Source: Kiloniellales bacterium (GTDB taxonomy: Bacteria; Pseudomonadota; Alphaproteobacteria; Kiloniellales; JAKSBE01). From it: a DNA stretch of 32,852 nt. Under the pieces are notes generated by a model. It did no database searches and was not told the origin of the DNA. It saw nothing but the letters and a program-made list of their open reading frames with translations. The stretch lies in the NCBI GenBank assembly GCA_030067055.1, contig JASJAL010000001.1, positions 1 through 32,852 on the forward strand. Direction: 5' to 3'. Positions 1 through 7,313 of the stretch are shown in pieces (within the stretch, counting starts at the first letter, position 1; the number at the start of each line of letters is the position of its first letter). The position numbers and the translations under genes are program-made.

Positions 1-1
1 C

Positions 2-910
2 CGCCTGGGCCTGAAGATCGGCAAGACCGGCGGCTTTATCGGCTGCTCGAACTACCCGGACTGCCGCTATACCCGGTCCCTGGCAGTGATGAACGGCGAG
101 GAGGCCGAGGCCGAGGCCTGCCTGGCCAGCCCCCGCGAGCTGGGCAATGACTCGGCGACCGGTCTGCCGGTCACGGTCCGTAAGGGGCCTTTCGGGATTT
201 ACCTGCAGCTGGGCGAAGCTTCGAAGGAGAAGGGCGCCGAAAAGCCGAAGCGCTGTTCCCTGCCCAAGGGCATGAGCCCGATGGAGATCGACCTTCAGAC
301 CGCCCTGGCGCTGCTCGCCCTGCCGCGCGAGGTGGGCCCGCACCCCGAGACCGGCGAGCCGATCCTGGCCGGCATCGGTCGCTACGGGCCCTACGTCAAG
401 CACAAGTCGGCCTACAAGACCCTTGCCGAGGACGACGACGTCCTGACCATCGGCCTGAACCGCGCCGTGGTTCTGATCGCCGAGGCCCCGGCCCGGCGCC
501 AGAGCAGCGCGCTCAAGACCCTGGGCGAGCATCCGGCCGACCAGAAGCCGGTGACCCTGCACAAGGGCCGCTACGGGCCCTACGCCAAGCACGGCAAGAT
601 CAACGCCACCCTGCCCGACCACCTGACCACCGAAGACATCACCCTGGAGCAGGCGGTCGAGCTCCTGGAGGTTCAGGCGGCCAAGAAGGGCAAGAAGACC
701 GCCGCAAAGAAGACGGCAGCGAAGAAGACCGGCGCAAAGAAGAAGGCGGCCAAAAAGACCGGCGCAAAGAAAGCCGGATCCAAGAAGACGGGAGCCAAGA
801 AAGCGGCGAGCAAGAAAACCACCAAGAGCGGGACCGCCGAGGAGCCCGCCGGCGAGACGGGTCAGGCAGCGAAAGCGAAGACAGGGTCCGCCGCCGAGGC
901 TGCCGAATAG
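2..910 (+). CDS. topA: DNA topoisomerase I, C-terminal part (5' end outside window)
   Basis: This is the last 302 residues of type IA topoisomerase, which relaxes negative supercoils; the catalytic domains lie before the window. The fragment opens in the second half of a C4 zinc ribbon (GGFIGCSNYPDC, with Cys15 and Cys21 of the fragment). It then has three copies of the bacterial TopA C-terminal repeat, recognisable by KGPFGIY, GRYGPYVKH and KGRYGPYAKH. It ends in a tail of about 75 residues dominated by KK[TA]AAKK and KKTGAKK units and closing with an acidic, alanine-rich stretch. Lys-rich TopA tails are known in GC-rich bacteria and are thought to bind DNA or RNA polymerase; that role here is inference. 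rnr follows 9 bases after the stop, which suggests co-transcription. The frame is continuous from base 2. Confidence 0.95.
   Translation, partial: RLGLKIGKTGGFIGCSNYPDCRYTRSLAVMNGEEAEAEACLASPRELGNDSATGLPVTVRKGPFGIYLQLGEASKEKGAEKPKRCSLPKGMSPMEIDLQTALALLALPREVGPHPETGEPILAGIGRYGPYVKHKSAYKTLAEDDDVLTIGLNRAVVLIAEAPARRQSSALKTLGEHPADQKPVTLHKGRYGPYAKHGKINATLPDHLTTEDITLEQAVELLEVQAAKKGKKTAAKKTAAKKTGAKKKAAKKTGAKKAGSKKTGAKKAASKKTTKSGTAEEPAGETGQAAKAKTGSAAEAAE
679..832 (+). repeat. low-complexity Lys/Ala codon repeat in the topA tail
   Basis: The sequence is made of imperfect repeats of AAGAAGACCGGCGCAAAG-like units encoding Lys-Lys-Thr-Gly-Ala-Lys and Lys-Lys-Thr-Ala-Ala-Lys. It is an intragenic repeat, so copy number could vary between strains by slippage. 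It is not a CRISPR: the units are coding, imperfect and have no spacers. Confidence 0.8.
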
Positions 911-919
911 GCGCACCAG

Positions 920-3178
920 GTGGCCGCCGCCAAACGCCAGCCGGCGCCCTTCCCCAGCAAGGAAGAAGTCCTCACCTTCATCCGCGAGCACGACGGTACG
1001 GTGGGCAAGCGCGAGATCGCGCGGGCCTTCCAGCTGAAGGGCCAGCAGCGCATCACCCTCAAGGCCCTGCTCAAGGAGCTGGCCGCGGAAGGCCACATCG
1101 AGCGCGACCGTAAGCGGCGCGTCGCCGCTCCGGGGCGCCTGCCCTCCGTCACCGTGATCGAGGCGATCGGCCGCGATCCGGATGGCGAACTGCTCGGCCG
1201 GCCGGCCAACTGGACCCGCGACACCCCGCCGCCGACCATCTACATCGCCCCCTTCCCGGGCGGCCATCCAAGCCTTGGCGAGGGCGAGCGCGTCCTGGCT
1301 CGGCTCAAGGCAGCCGGGGAAGGCGTCTATGAGGCCCAACCCATGCGCGTGGTCGGGACCGCGCCGCGACGGGTCCTGGGGATTTATCGCCCCAAGGTCG
1401 CCGAGGGCCGCCTGGTGCCGACCGACAAGCGGGCCAAGCGCGAGTTCGTGCTGCGGCCGGAGAACGCCGGCGGGGCCAAGAACGGCGACCTGGTCCTGGC
1501 GGAACTGCTGCGCGGCCGCGACCGCCTGAGCCTGCCCCAGGTCCGGGTGGTCGAGCGACTCAGCGGCCCCGGCTCCCTGAGCCTGATCTCACTGTTCGAG
1601 CACGGCATTCCGATCGAGTTCCCCAAGCAGGCCCTGGAGCAGGCCGAAGCCGCCGGACCGGTCTCCTTGGGCAAGCGCGAAGACCTGAGAAAAGTCCCCC
1701 TGGTCACCATCGACGGCGAGGACGCCCGCGACTTCGACGACGCGGTCTGGGCGGCCCCGGAGACCGGCAAGGCCGGTGGCTGGCGGGTCCTGGTCGCGAT
1801 CGCGGACGTCGCCCACTACGTGGCCGCCGACAGCCCGCTCGACCGCAGCGCCCGGGAACGCGGCAACTCGGTCTACTTTCCGGACCGGGTGGTTCCCATG
1901 CTGCCCGAGGCCCTGTCCAACGGCTGGTGCTCCCTGCGTCCCAGGGAGGAGCGCGGCTGCCTGGCGGTCGAGATGACGCTGGATGCCGAGGGCCGGATCA
2001 AGAAACACAGGTTCTTCCGCGGCCTGATGCGCTCCGCCGCCCGCCTGACCTACACCCAGGTCCAGGCCGCGGCCGACGGCCGGCCGGACGAGACCACGAC
2101 CCCCCTCCTCGACGAGGTCATCAAGCCCCTCTATGGCGCCTACGGCGCCTTGCTGCGGGCGCGCATGCAGCGCGGCACCCTGGATTTGGACCTGCCCGAA
2201 CGGCGGGTCGTGCTCGACCCCAAGGGCCGTGTCTCAGCGATCGAGGCGCGCGAGCGGCTGGACAGCCACCGCCTGATCGAAGAGTTCATGATCGCCGCCA
2301 ACGTAGCCGCGGCGGAGGCCCTGGAAACCCGCCAGCGGCCTTGCCTTTACCGGGTCCATGACGGCCCGGACCCGGTCAAGGTCGAGGCCTTGCGGCAGTT
2401 CCTGGAGACCCTGGATCTGCGTCTGGCGCGCGGCCAGGTGCTGCGGCCGAAGCTGTTCACCCGGTTACTCGAACAGGTCAAGGACAGCGCGCAGGAGCCG
2501 CTGGTCAACGAACTGGTCCTGCGCTGCCAGAGTCAGGCGGCCTACAGCCCCCGGAACCTCGGCCATTTCGGCCTGGCGCTCACCCGCTACGCCCATTTCA
2601 CCTCGCCGATCCGCCGCTACGCCGACCTGCTGGTGCACCGCTCGCTGATCTCGGCCCTGGGCCTGGGCAAGGACGGCCTGCCGGCCGATCAGGCGGCGGC
2701 GCTCGCCGAGACCGGGGAGCACATCTCGACGACCGAGCGCCGGGCCGCGGCGGCCGAGCGCGACGCCGTGGATCGCTTCACCGCCGCTTATCTGGCCGAG
2801 CGGGTCGGCGAGACCATGACCGGCCGGATCGGCAGCGTCACGCGCTTCGGCCTCTTCGTCACCCTCGACGAGAGCGGCGGCGACGGTCTGGTCCCGATCA
2901 GTGCCCTGCCCGACGACTACTACGAGCACGACGAGGCGAACCATTGCCTGGTCGGCCAGCGCTGGGGCCGGGCCTACAACCTGGGCGACCGGGTGACCCT
3001 GCGGCTGGTCGAGGCGAGCCCAATAACCGGTGGCCTCATCCTCCACGTCGTCGAAGACTCTGACCGTTCCGAAGCGGATCGCGGCGGGAAAAACCGTATT
3101 ATTCGCAAAGGACCGACCAAGAAGAGACCCGGCAAAAGACGAAGAGACAACACTAAGCCACCCCGCCGGGGCCGGTGA
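920..3178 (+). CDS. rnr: ribonuclease R (RNB-family 3'-5' exoribonuclease)
   Basis: RNase R is a processive 3'-5' exoribonuclease that degrades structured RNA and takes part in rRNA quality control and trans-translation. The 752-residue protein has an N-terminal helix-turn-helix region (about 13-60), cold-shock-like domains, and the RNB catalytic domain with the metal-binding motif TIDGEDARDFDDA (Asp265, Asp271, Asp273, Asp274). An S1 domain lies near 635-715 (GRIGSVTRFGLFVTL), followed by a very basic tail (KKRPGKRRR). The length is close to that of other bacterial RNase R proteins. The start is a GTG 9 bases after the topA stop; there is no strong Shine-Dalgarno sequence, so translation may depend on coupling to topA. 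RNase II is the main alternative, but the N-terminal HTH and basic tail favour RNase R. Confidence 0.96.
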   Translation: MAAAKRQPAPFPSKEEVLTFIREHDGTVGKREIARAFQLKGQQRITLKALLKELAAEGHIERDRKRRVAAPGRLPSVTVIEAIGRDPDGELLGRPANWTRDTPPPTIYIAPFPGGHPSLGEGERVLARLKAAGEGVYEAQPMRVVGTAPRRVLGIYRPKVAEGRLVPTDKRAKREFVLRPENAGGAKNGDLVLAELLRGRDRLSLPQVRVVERLSGPGSLSLISLFEHGIPIEFPKQALEQAEAAGPVSLGKREDLRKVPLVTIDGEDARDFDDAVWAAPETGKAGGWRVLVAIADVAHYVAADSPLDRSARERGNSVYFPDRVVPMLPEALSNGWCSLRPREERGCLAVEMTLDAEGRIKKHRFFRGLMRSAARLTYTQVQAAADGRPDETTTPLLDEVIKPLYGAYGALLRARMQRGTLDLDLPERRVVLDPKGRVSAIEARERLDSHRLIEEFMIAANVAAAEALETRQRPCLYRVHDGPDPVKVEALRQFLETLDLRLARGQVLRPKLFTRLLEQVKDSAQEPLVNELVLRCQSQAAYSPRNLGHFGLALTRYAHFTSPIRRYADLLVHRSLISALGLGKDGLPADQAAALAETGEHISTTERRAAAAERDAVDRFTAAYLAERVGETMTGRIGSVTRFGLFVTLDESGGDGLVPISALPDDYYEHDEANHCLVGQRWGRAYNLGDRVTLRLVEASPITGGLILHVVEDSDRSEADRGGKNRIIRKGPTKKRPGKRRRDNTKPPRRGR

Positions 3179-3225
3179 TCTCCTGAAACACAGCTGTCGT
3201 GGGCCTTAGACTTATTTTGGATTTA

Positions 3226-3253
3226 TTGATATTTCAGCTTAACCATACATAAC
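3226..3253 (+). promoter_or_regulatory. candidate sigma-70 promoter for the S41 protease gene
   Basis: TTGATA (3226-3231) and CATAAC (3248-3253) are separated by 16 bases, a good match to TTGACA/TATAAT. They lie in an unusually AT-rich island (about 3206-3290) inside GC-rich DNA, about 100 bases upstream of the protease start. This is a sequence match only. Confidence 0.45.
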
Positions 3254-3254
3254 G

Positions 3255-3276
3255 CTGGTAAGACTTTTTTTACCAG
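3255..3276. promoter_or_regulatory. 7-bp perfect dyad, candidate operator
   Basis: CTGGTAA (3255-3261) and TTACCAG (3270-3276) form a perfect inverted repeat with an 8-base spacer. It sits immediately downstream of the candidate -10 element, where a repressor would block initiation. The T-run lies in the loop rather than after the stem, so it does not look like an intrinsic terminator for rnr. Confidence 0.4.
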
Positions 3277-3355
3277 TTTAGTATTGCCCCCAATGGTCAA
3301 GGAACGAGGCGCCACAAGGCATTAGGCGTCCAGGATCGAGGGGAGGCGGGTCCGG

Positions 3356-4960
3356 GTGATGGTCGAAAGATACTCCGACGCTGCACTGTGGCGACTTGCC
3401 AGGCGAGCAACCATCGCCACCGTCGTTCCGATGGCTCTCCTGGCCGCGGCCTGCGTCGCTAGCCAGGAAGACTCGCAGGCCTTCAGCCCAACCAACGCGA
3501 CGCGTCTCTTCTCGACCGGATACAAGGACATCAACGAGGTCTATATCGACGAGGTATCGATGCCCGACCTGGTCGTCTCCGGGCTGGCAAAGCTCTCCGG
3601 CATCGACCCCAAGTTCAGCATCGTGCGCCAGGATTCCACGGTGACCGTCGCCGTCGACGGTACCATCGCGCAGAGCTTTCCCGCGCCCAGGCAAGAGGAC
3701 ATCGACGCCTGGGGCGATCTGACCGCGGCAGCGCTCGACATCGGCCTGACCCATTCGCGCCGCCTGGGGAACGAGGGCAGTGCCTCGCTTTACGAGACCG
3801 TGTTCGACGGCGTTCTCGACCGCTTGGACGGCTTCTCCCGTTACGCAGGCCGCGAAGAGGCGCAGAACAATCGGGCCAGCCGTGAGGGCTTCGGCGGTAT
3901 CGGTGTCCGGATCCGGGTCGTCGACGACGGCGTGCGCATCCTCAACGTCATGGAGAACACTCCGGCGGAGCGTGCCGGCCTGCGCGACGACGACCTCATC
4001 GTCGCAATCAACGGCGAGGCCGCCGTCGGCCTCAGCCAGCGCGAGATCGTGAAGCGTCTGCGGGGGCCCATGCGCTCCTCTGTCAACCTGACGGTCCGGC
4101 GCTCGGAACGCAGCGACTCCCTGAGCCTCGACATCAAGCGCGGCCATATCGTGCCGCAGACGATCACCTATCGGGCCAAGGGCAACGTCGCCTACATCAA
4201 GATCGCCGGCTTCAACCAGAACACCACGCGGATGTTGCGCTTGAAGCTGATCGAGGCCCGCGACGACCTGGGAGACGCGCTCGCTGGCTACATCCTCGAC
4301 CTGCGGGGCAATCCGGGCGGGCTGCTCGATCAGGCCGTCGAGGTGTCCGACCTCTTCGTGTCCGAGGGCCGGCTGGTCTCGACCCATGGTCGGCACCCCG
4401 ACAGCCACCAGTACTTCGAAGCCGAGCCTGACGACGAGGCTGCCGGCAAGCCGGTCGTGGTGCTGATCAACGGCAACTCCGCCTCGGCCTCCGAGATCGT
4501 CGCAGCGGCGCTGCAGGACAGCGGGCGAGCGGTCCTGATCGGAAGCAATTCCTACGGCAAGGGTACCGTCCAGACGGTCTTGCGGCTGCCCAATGACGGC
4601 GAGCTGACCCTGACCTGGGCGCGCTTCCACGCCCCTTCCGGCTACGCTCTGGACAAGCGTGGCGTCTTGCCGGACATCTGCGTCGAGGACGACAACGAGT
4701 CCGCCAGCGAGATTCTCGCCGGCCTGCGCCGGGGCCTGAACACGATTCCGCCGGCGATCCGTCAGGTCAGCGTCGATCCGGGCGACGCGCCGGCCCTCAA
4801 CGCCCTGCGCGCCCGTTGCCCCGCGCGCGAAGGCACCGCCGAAGTGGACCTGGATGTTGCGATCGGATTGCTGTCCGACGGCGCCCTCTACCAGGAGGCG
4901 CTCGCCGGAGGCAAGTCGGGCGGCAAAGCCAGGCAATCCGGCCAGGTCATCTTCAACTGA
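3356..4960 (+). CDS. S41 family C-terminal processing peptidase with PDZ domain
   Basis: This is a serine protease of the CtpA/Prc family, which cleaves C-terminal segments of envelope proteins. The protein has 534 residues. A basic N-terminus and hydrophobic stretch end in LLAAAC, so Cys33 could be a lipidated cysteine, although Ala at -3 makes the lipobox atypical. A region of about 120 residues precedes a PDZ domain (about 180-265: GIGVRIRVVDDGVRI, PAERAGLRDDDLIVAINGE). The S41 core carries LDLRGNPGGLL, then the catalytic pair Ser377 (in NGNSASASE) and Lys402 (in SYGKGTVQ), 25 residues apart as in Prc and CtpA. A GTG start at 3356 fits the strong purine-rich site GAGGGGAGG (3338-3346); ATG at 3359 is the alternative. 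The NUDIX gene begins 8 bases after its stop, so they are probably co-transcribed. Confidence 0.92.
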   Translation: MMVERYSDAALWRLARRATIATVVPMALLAAACVASQEDSQAFSPTNATRLFSTGYKDINEVYIDEVSMPDLVVSGLAKLSGIDPKFSIVRQDSTVTVAVDGTIAQSFPAPRQEDIDAWGDLTAAALDIGLTHSRRLGNEGSASLYETVFDGVLDRLDGFSRYAGREEAQNNRASREGFGGIGVRIRVVDDGVRILNVMENTPAERAGLRDDDLIVAINGEAAVGLSQREIVKRLRGPMRSSVNLTVRRSERSDSLSLDIKRGHIVPQTITYRAKGNVAYIKIAGFNQNTTRMLRLKLIEARDDLGDALAGYILDLRGNPGGLLDQAVEVSDLFVSEGRLVSTHGRHPDSHQYFEAEPDDEAAGKPVVVLINGNSASASEIVAAALQDSGRAVLIGSNSYGKGTVQTVLRLPNDGELTLTWARFHAPSGYALDKRGVLPDICVEDDNESASEILAGLRRGLNTIPPAIRQVSVDPGDAPALNALRARCPAREGTAEVDLDVAIGLLSDGALYQEALAGGKSGGKARQSGQVIFN

Positions 4961-4968
4961 GCAGCCCT

Positions 4969-5598
4969 GTGCAGCGGCCGAGGGAGACCTCCCGGCCGCG
5001 CGATGCGGCCTCGCTGATCCTGCTTCGCGATACGCGGGGGGAAACGGAGGTCTTGCTCGGCCGCCGACCGGCCTCGGCTCGCTTCATGCCAGAGGTCTAC
5101 GTCTTTCCCGGCGGCGCGCTGGAGCCCCAGGACCGGCTGGGCTCGGGCCTGCCAGAGAGCTTCGCGGCCCTGCCCCCTGGCACCGATGCCACGACCGAGG
5201 CCTTGCACCCGGCCCTGATCCGCTGCGCCCTGCGAGAACTCCACGAAGAGACCGGCCTGCTTCTCACCGATGGCGATCTGACCCCTGCACCCAGCCCTTC
5301 CGCTCCGGTCTGGTGTCGTTACCAGGCCACCGGCCGGCGCCCCGGCTTCGCGACCCTCTTCCTGGTCTACAGGGCGATCACGCCGCCAGACTCGCCGATC
5401 CGCTTCGACACGCGCTTCTTTCACGCCGGGGGCGCGGCGGTCGAGGGCCGGCTGGCGGGATCCGGGGAGCTGGAGGACCTGGCCTGGCAGCCCCTGAGCA
5501 CTCTCGACACCCTGCCCCTGCGCCGTGTAACCCAAGCCGCCCTGGCGGCCGCTCTCGCCGCTTCCCGCCACGCCAATAGAGCCACAGGCGGGGCTTGA
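4969..5598 (+). CDS. NUDIX hydrolase
   Basis: NUDIX enzymes hydrolyse nucleoside diphosphates linked to another moiety, including CoA derivatives and nucleotide sugars. The 209-residue protein has the start of the fold (SLILLRD, then a glycine turn at VYVFPGG). The core of the Nudix box is RELHEETG, whose glutamates bind the catalytic metal. The usual Gly-x5-Glu half of the box is not in register and about 35 residues separate the PGG turn from the RE motif, an arrangement I associate with NUDT19-like members; the substrate cannot be assigned. I chose the GTG at 4969, just after the protease stop, because the open frame further upstream lies wholly inside the protease gene. The end overlaps the candidate rpmG promoter. 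Confidence 0.85.
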   Translation: MQRPRETSRPRDAASLILLRDTRGETEVLLGRRPASARFMPEVYVFPGGALEPQDRLGSGLPESFAALPPGTDATTEALHPALIRCALRELHEETGLLLTDGDLTPAPSPSAPVWCRYQATGRRPGFATLFLVYRAITPPDSPIRFDTRFFHAGGAAVEGRLAGSGELEDLAWQPLSTLDTLPLRRVTQAALAAALAASRHANRATGGA

Positions 5599-5622
5599 CT
5601 TGGCCCATCCAGGCGCTATCGT
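5595..5622 (+). promoter_or_regulatory. candidate sigma-70 promoter for rpmG
   Basis: TTGACT (5595-5600) and TATCGT (5617-5622) are 16 bases apart, with the -35 box overlapping the stop codon of the NUDIX gene. Initiation near 5629 would leave a leader of about 30 bases before the rpmG ATG. This would allow the ribosomal protein gene to be expressed independently of the upstream operon. Confidence 0.55.
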
Positions 5623-5658
5623 GCCGCCCGCTTAGAACGCTTGCAGCAGGAAAACGCC

Positions 5659-5826
5659 ATGGCCAAGCCGAACTCGATCCTGATCAAAATGGTCAGCACG
5701 GCGGACACGGGCTACTACTACGTGACCAAGAAGAACGCCCGGACCAAGACTGAGAAGATGGAGCTGCGCAAGTACGACCCGGTCGCGCGCAAGCACGTCT
5801 TGTTCAAGGAATCCAAGATGAAGTGA
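5659..5826 (+). CDS. rpmG: 50S ribosomal protein L33
   Basis: L33 is a small basic protein of the large ribosomal subunit near the E site. The 55-residue sequence matches the family along its length: an N-terminal [17 protein letters not shown] strand region, [18 protein letters not shown], and the C-terminal HVLFKESK. It has no cysteine pairs, so it is the zinc-independent (C-) form rather than the CxxC form made under zinc sufficiency in some bacteria. The ATG at 5659 follows an AGGA-type site (about 5647-5650); an in-frame TTG at 5641 is less likely. It has its own candidate promoter upstream and a strong hairpin terminator downstream. Confidence 0.97.
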   Translation: MAKPNSILIKMVSTADTGYYYVTKKNARTKTEKMELRKYDPVARKHVLFKESKMK

Positions 5827-5840
5827 TCCCGCACGGGATC
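5825..5840. other. short palindromic hairpin after rpmG
   Basis: GATCCCG (5825-5831) and CGGGATC (5834-5840) are exact complements separated by two bases, beginning at the rpmG stop codon. It may act as a 3' stem that protects the mRNA or supports the terminator just downstream. Confidence 0.5.
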
Positions 5841-5854
5841 TTGAGACCTGAGCG

Positions 5855-5877
5855 AGGGCCGCCCTTCGGGTGGCCCT
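5855..5877 (+). terminator. rho-independent terminator after rpmG
   Basis: AGGGCCGCCC (5855-5864) pairs with GGGTGGCCCT (5868-5877) across a TTC loop: ten pairs including one G-T, followed by a short TTTG tail. It ends the rpmG transcript before the convergent gene at 5930-6427. Confidence 0.75.
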
Positions 5878-5929
5878 TTGTCGTGCCGGCAGTATCCTAG
5901 CCCGGCCTGACCGCAACCGGAAACCCGAG

Positions 5930-6427
5930 CTAAAGCGACGCGGCCGCGTCGGAACCGGCCTGGCGGCGGCTTCGGCGCGGGCGCTGCCCGCCCGGCAGGT
6001 AGGCGGTCAGCCAGAAGCCCAGGCCGGCCAGAGCACCCGGCAAGGCCACGGCGAGCAGAAAGCGCCAGGTCGCAACCTCGCTGTCCGCGGCCGCAGACTG
6101 GTCGGCCGGCGCCTGGACCAGGGCTGCCCAGAGCACGGCGGCCAGCGCACCGCCCAGGACGAAGGCCCACCAGCTCTCCCGAGCCAGGCGGCGGAGCAGC
6201 CACAGCAGAGGCAGCCCCAGGCAGACCGCGGCCGGCAGGGCGAAGTAGAGGAACACGAAGGCGAAGGCCGCGATGCCGGGCAGTGCCTCGTGAGGTCTGA
6301 GCAGCAGGCCGGATTCGGCGGCCCCGACCAGTCCGAGGAAGGCCCCCGGCAGGGCACAGGCGACCAGCAGGCCGAAGAAGATGCGGCCGGGCGTGGTTCG
6401 ACGGGGCAGCTTGATACGCCGCGCCAT
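5930..6427 (-). CDS. small integral membrane protein, function unknown
   Basis: I do not recognise this 165-residue protein. It has a basic N-terminus (MARRIKLPRR) followed by four predicted membrane segments at about 16-36, 46-76, 85-103 and 121-145. The third and fourth are separated by a short acidic, alanine-rich loop (ADQSAAADSE), and the C-terminus is basic (RPRRSRRQ). The positive ends place both termini in the cytoplasm by the positive-inside rule, which is inference. No catalytic or cofactor motif is visible. It lies 62 bases downstream of thiE in the same direction and may be co-transcribed, but nothing in the sequence links it to thiamine. Codon use is like its neighbours. Confidence 0.75.
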   Translation of the reverse strand: MARRIKLPRRTTPGRIFFGLLVACALPGAFLGLVGAAESGLLLRPHEALPGIAAFAFVFLYFALPAAVCLGLPLLWLLRRLARESWWAFVLGGALAAVLWAALVQAPADQSAAADSEVATWRFLLAVALPGALAGLGFWLTAYLPGGQRPRRSRRQAGSDAAASL

Positions 6428-6489
6428 GGGCTCTGTCTCTGTCTGCAGCGCAATTCTCCCAGCCTGCGCCGCCGGACGTGGAGGAAGCG

Positions 6490-7158
6490 TTAAGCGGCCC
6501 CCCCTCCCCTGCGGCCCCGGTCCACGGCCCCGCGCAGGTCCCGGGCGGCCGCCTCCGGATCGTCGGCCCCGCAGATCGCCGAGACCACGGCGATGCCCTC
6601 GACCCCGGTCGCGGCCACCGCAGCCGCCGTCGAAAGGCCGATGCCGCCGATTGCCACCATGGGCAGGGCGAGCCGTCGGCGCAGCTGAACCAGCCCGTCG
6701 AGGCCAATGGCCGCGCCGGCATCGGCTTTGGTCGCGGTGGCGTAGACCGCGCCGGTCCCAACGTAGTCGACGACCCCCGGATCGACCAGATCGGCCTCTT
6801 CCCGGGTTCCGGCAGAGACCCCGATGATCGCCTCCGGGCCCAGAACCTCCCGGGCCTCGGCGGCCGGACGATCGTCAATGCCCAAGTGGACGCCCGCGGC
6901 GCCGATGTCGCGGGCCACCTCGATGCGGTCATTGATGATCAATGGCAGGTGCCGCGGCGTCAAAATCTCCTGCAGGCGGCGTGCCAGAGCCGCGACCTCG
7001 GCATCGGGCGCGGTCTTGTCTCGCAGCTGGACCAAGGTGACACCGCCGGCAACAGCAGCCGCGGTCACGGCCTCTACCGAGCGGCCGGACACGGCGTCGG
7101 GACCGATCACGAGGTAGAGCGTCAGGTCGAAGGCCTTGGCCAAAGTCTCGGGGTCCAA
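6490..7158 (-). CDS. thiE: thiamine phosphate synthase
   Basis: ThiE joins HMP-pyrophosphate and thiazole phosphate to give thiamine monophosphate in the cytosol. The 222-residue TIM-barrel protein shows the family motifs in order: VTLVQLRDK (pyrophosphate contact), LPLIINDR, GVHLG, IIGVSAGT, DYVGTGAVYATATK, MVAIGGIG and GIAVVSAI near the C-terminus. The start is a TTG at 7158, the most upstream possibility because an in-frame stop lies two codons before it; no ATG occurs near the N-terminus. It is divergent from pyrE. No TPP riboswitch consensus is visible in the 155-base gap, and no other thi gene is in the window, so the rest of the pathway must be elsewhere. Confidence 0.94.
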   Translation of the reverse strand: MDPETLAKAFDLTLYLVIGPDAVSGRSVEAVTAAAVAGGVTLVQLRDKTAPDAEVAALARRLQEILTPRHLPLIINDRIEVARDIGAAGVHLGIDDRPAAEAREVLGPEAIIGVSAGTREEADLVDPGVVDYVGTGAVYATATKADAGAAIGLDGLVQLRRRLALPMVAIGGIGLSTAAAVAATGVEGIAVVSAICGADDPEAAARDLRGAVDRGRRGGGAA

Positions 7159-7313
7159 TTCTCACCAGGGCGCAGGCCTGGGCGTTTGGCGGGCCCAGGA
7201 CCGCTTGTAAAGCGCCGAACGGCCGCCGTCCAGGCACCTGGCGCGTTGCCCGAGGCCGAGAATACAGATAAACAAGAGCGCAGGAAAAGACCTCGAAGGA
7301 CCAAGAAAAAGCT

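Noticed and set aside
679..832. CRISPR-like or satellite repeat
   Set aside because: The repeat is imperfect, in frame within topA, and has no unique spacers.
3255..3276. Intrinsic terminator for rnr
   Set aside because: The stem is only seven pairs with A-T pairs at one end, and the T-run is in the loop rather than after the stem.
3278..4936. Open frame of 552 codons on the minus strand
   Set aside because: It is antisense to the S41 protease, whose catalytic Ser-Lys pair and PDZ domain are clear.
4816..4968. Upstream start for the NUDIX gene
   Set aside because: The frame is open into the S41 protease gene, but the Arg/Pro-rich translation there is typical of an out-of-frame shadow; the GTG at 4969 gives a normal NUDIX N-terminus.
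7159..7313. TPP riboswitch upstream of thiE
   Set aside because: The minus-strand leader lacks the conserved CUGAGA and ACCUGA-type blocks of the thi-box, so no riboswitch is called.
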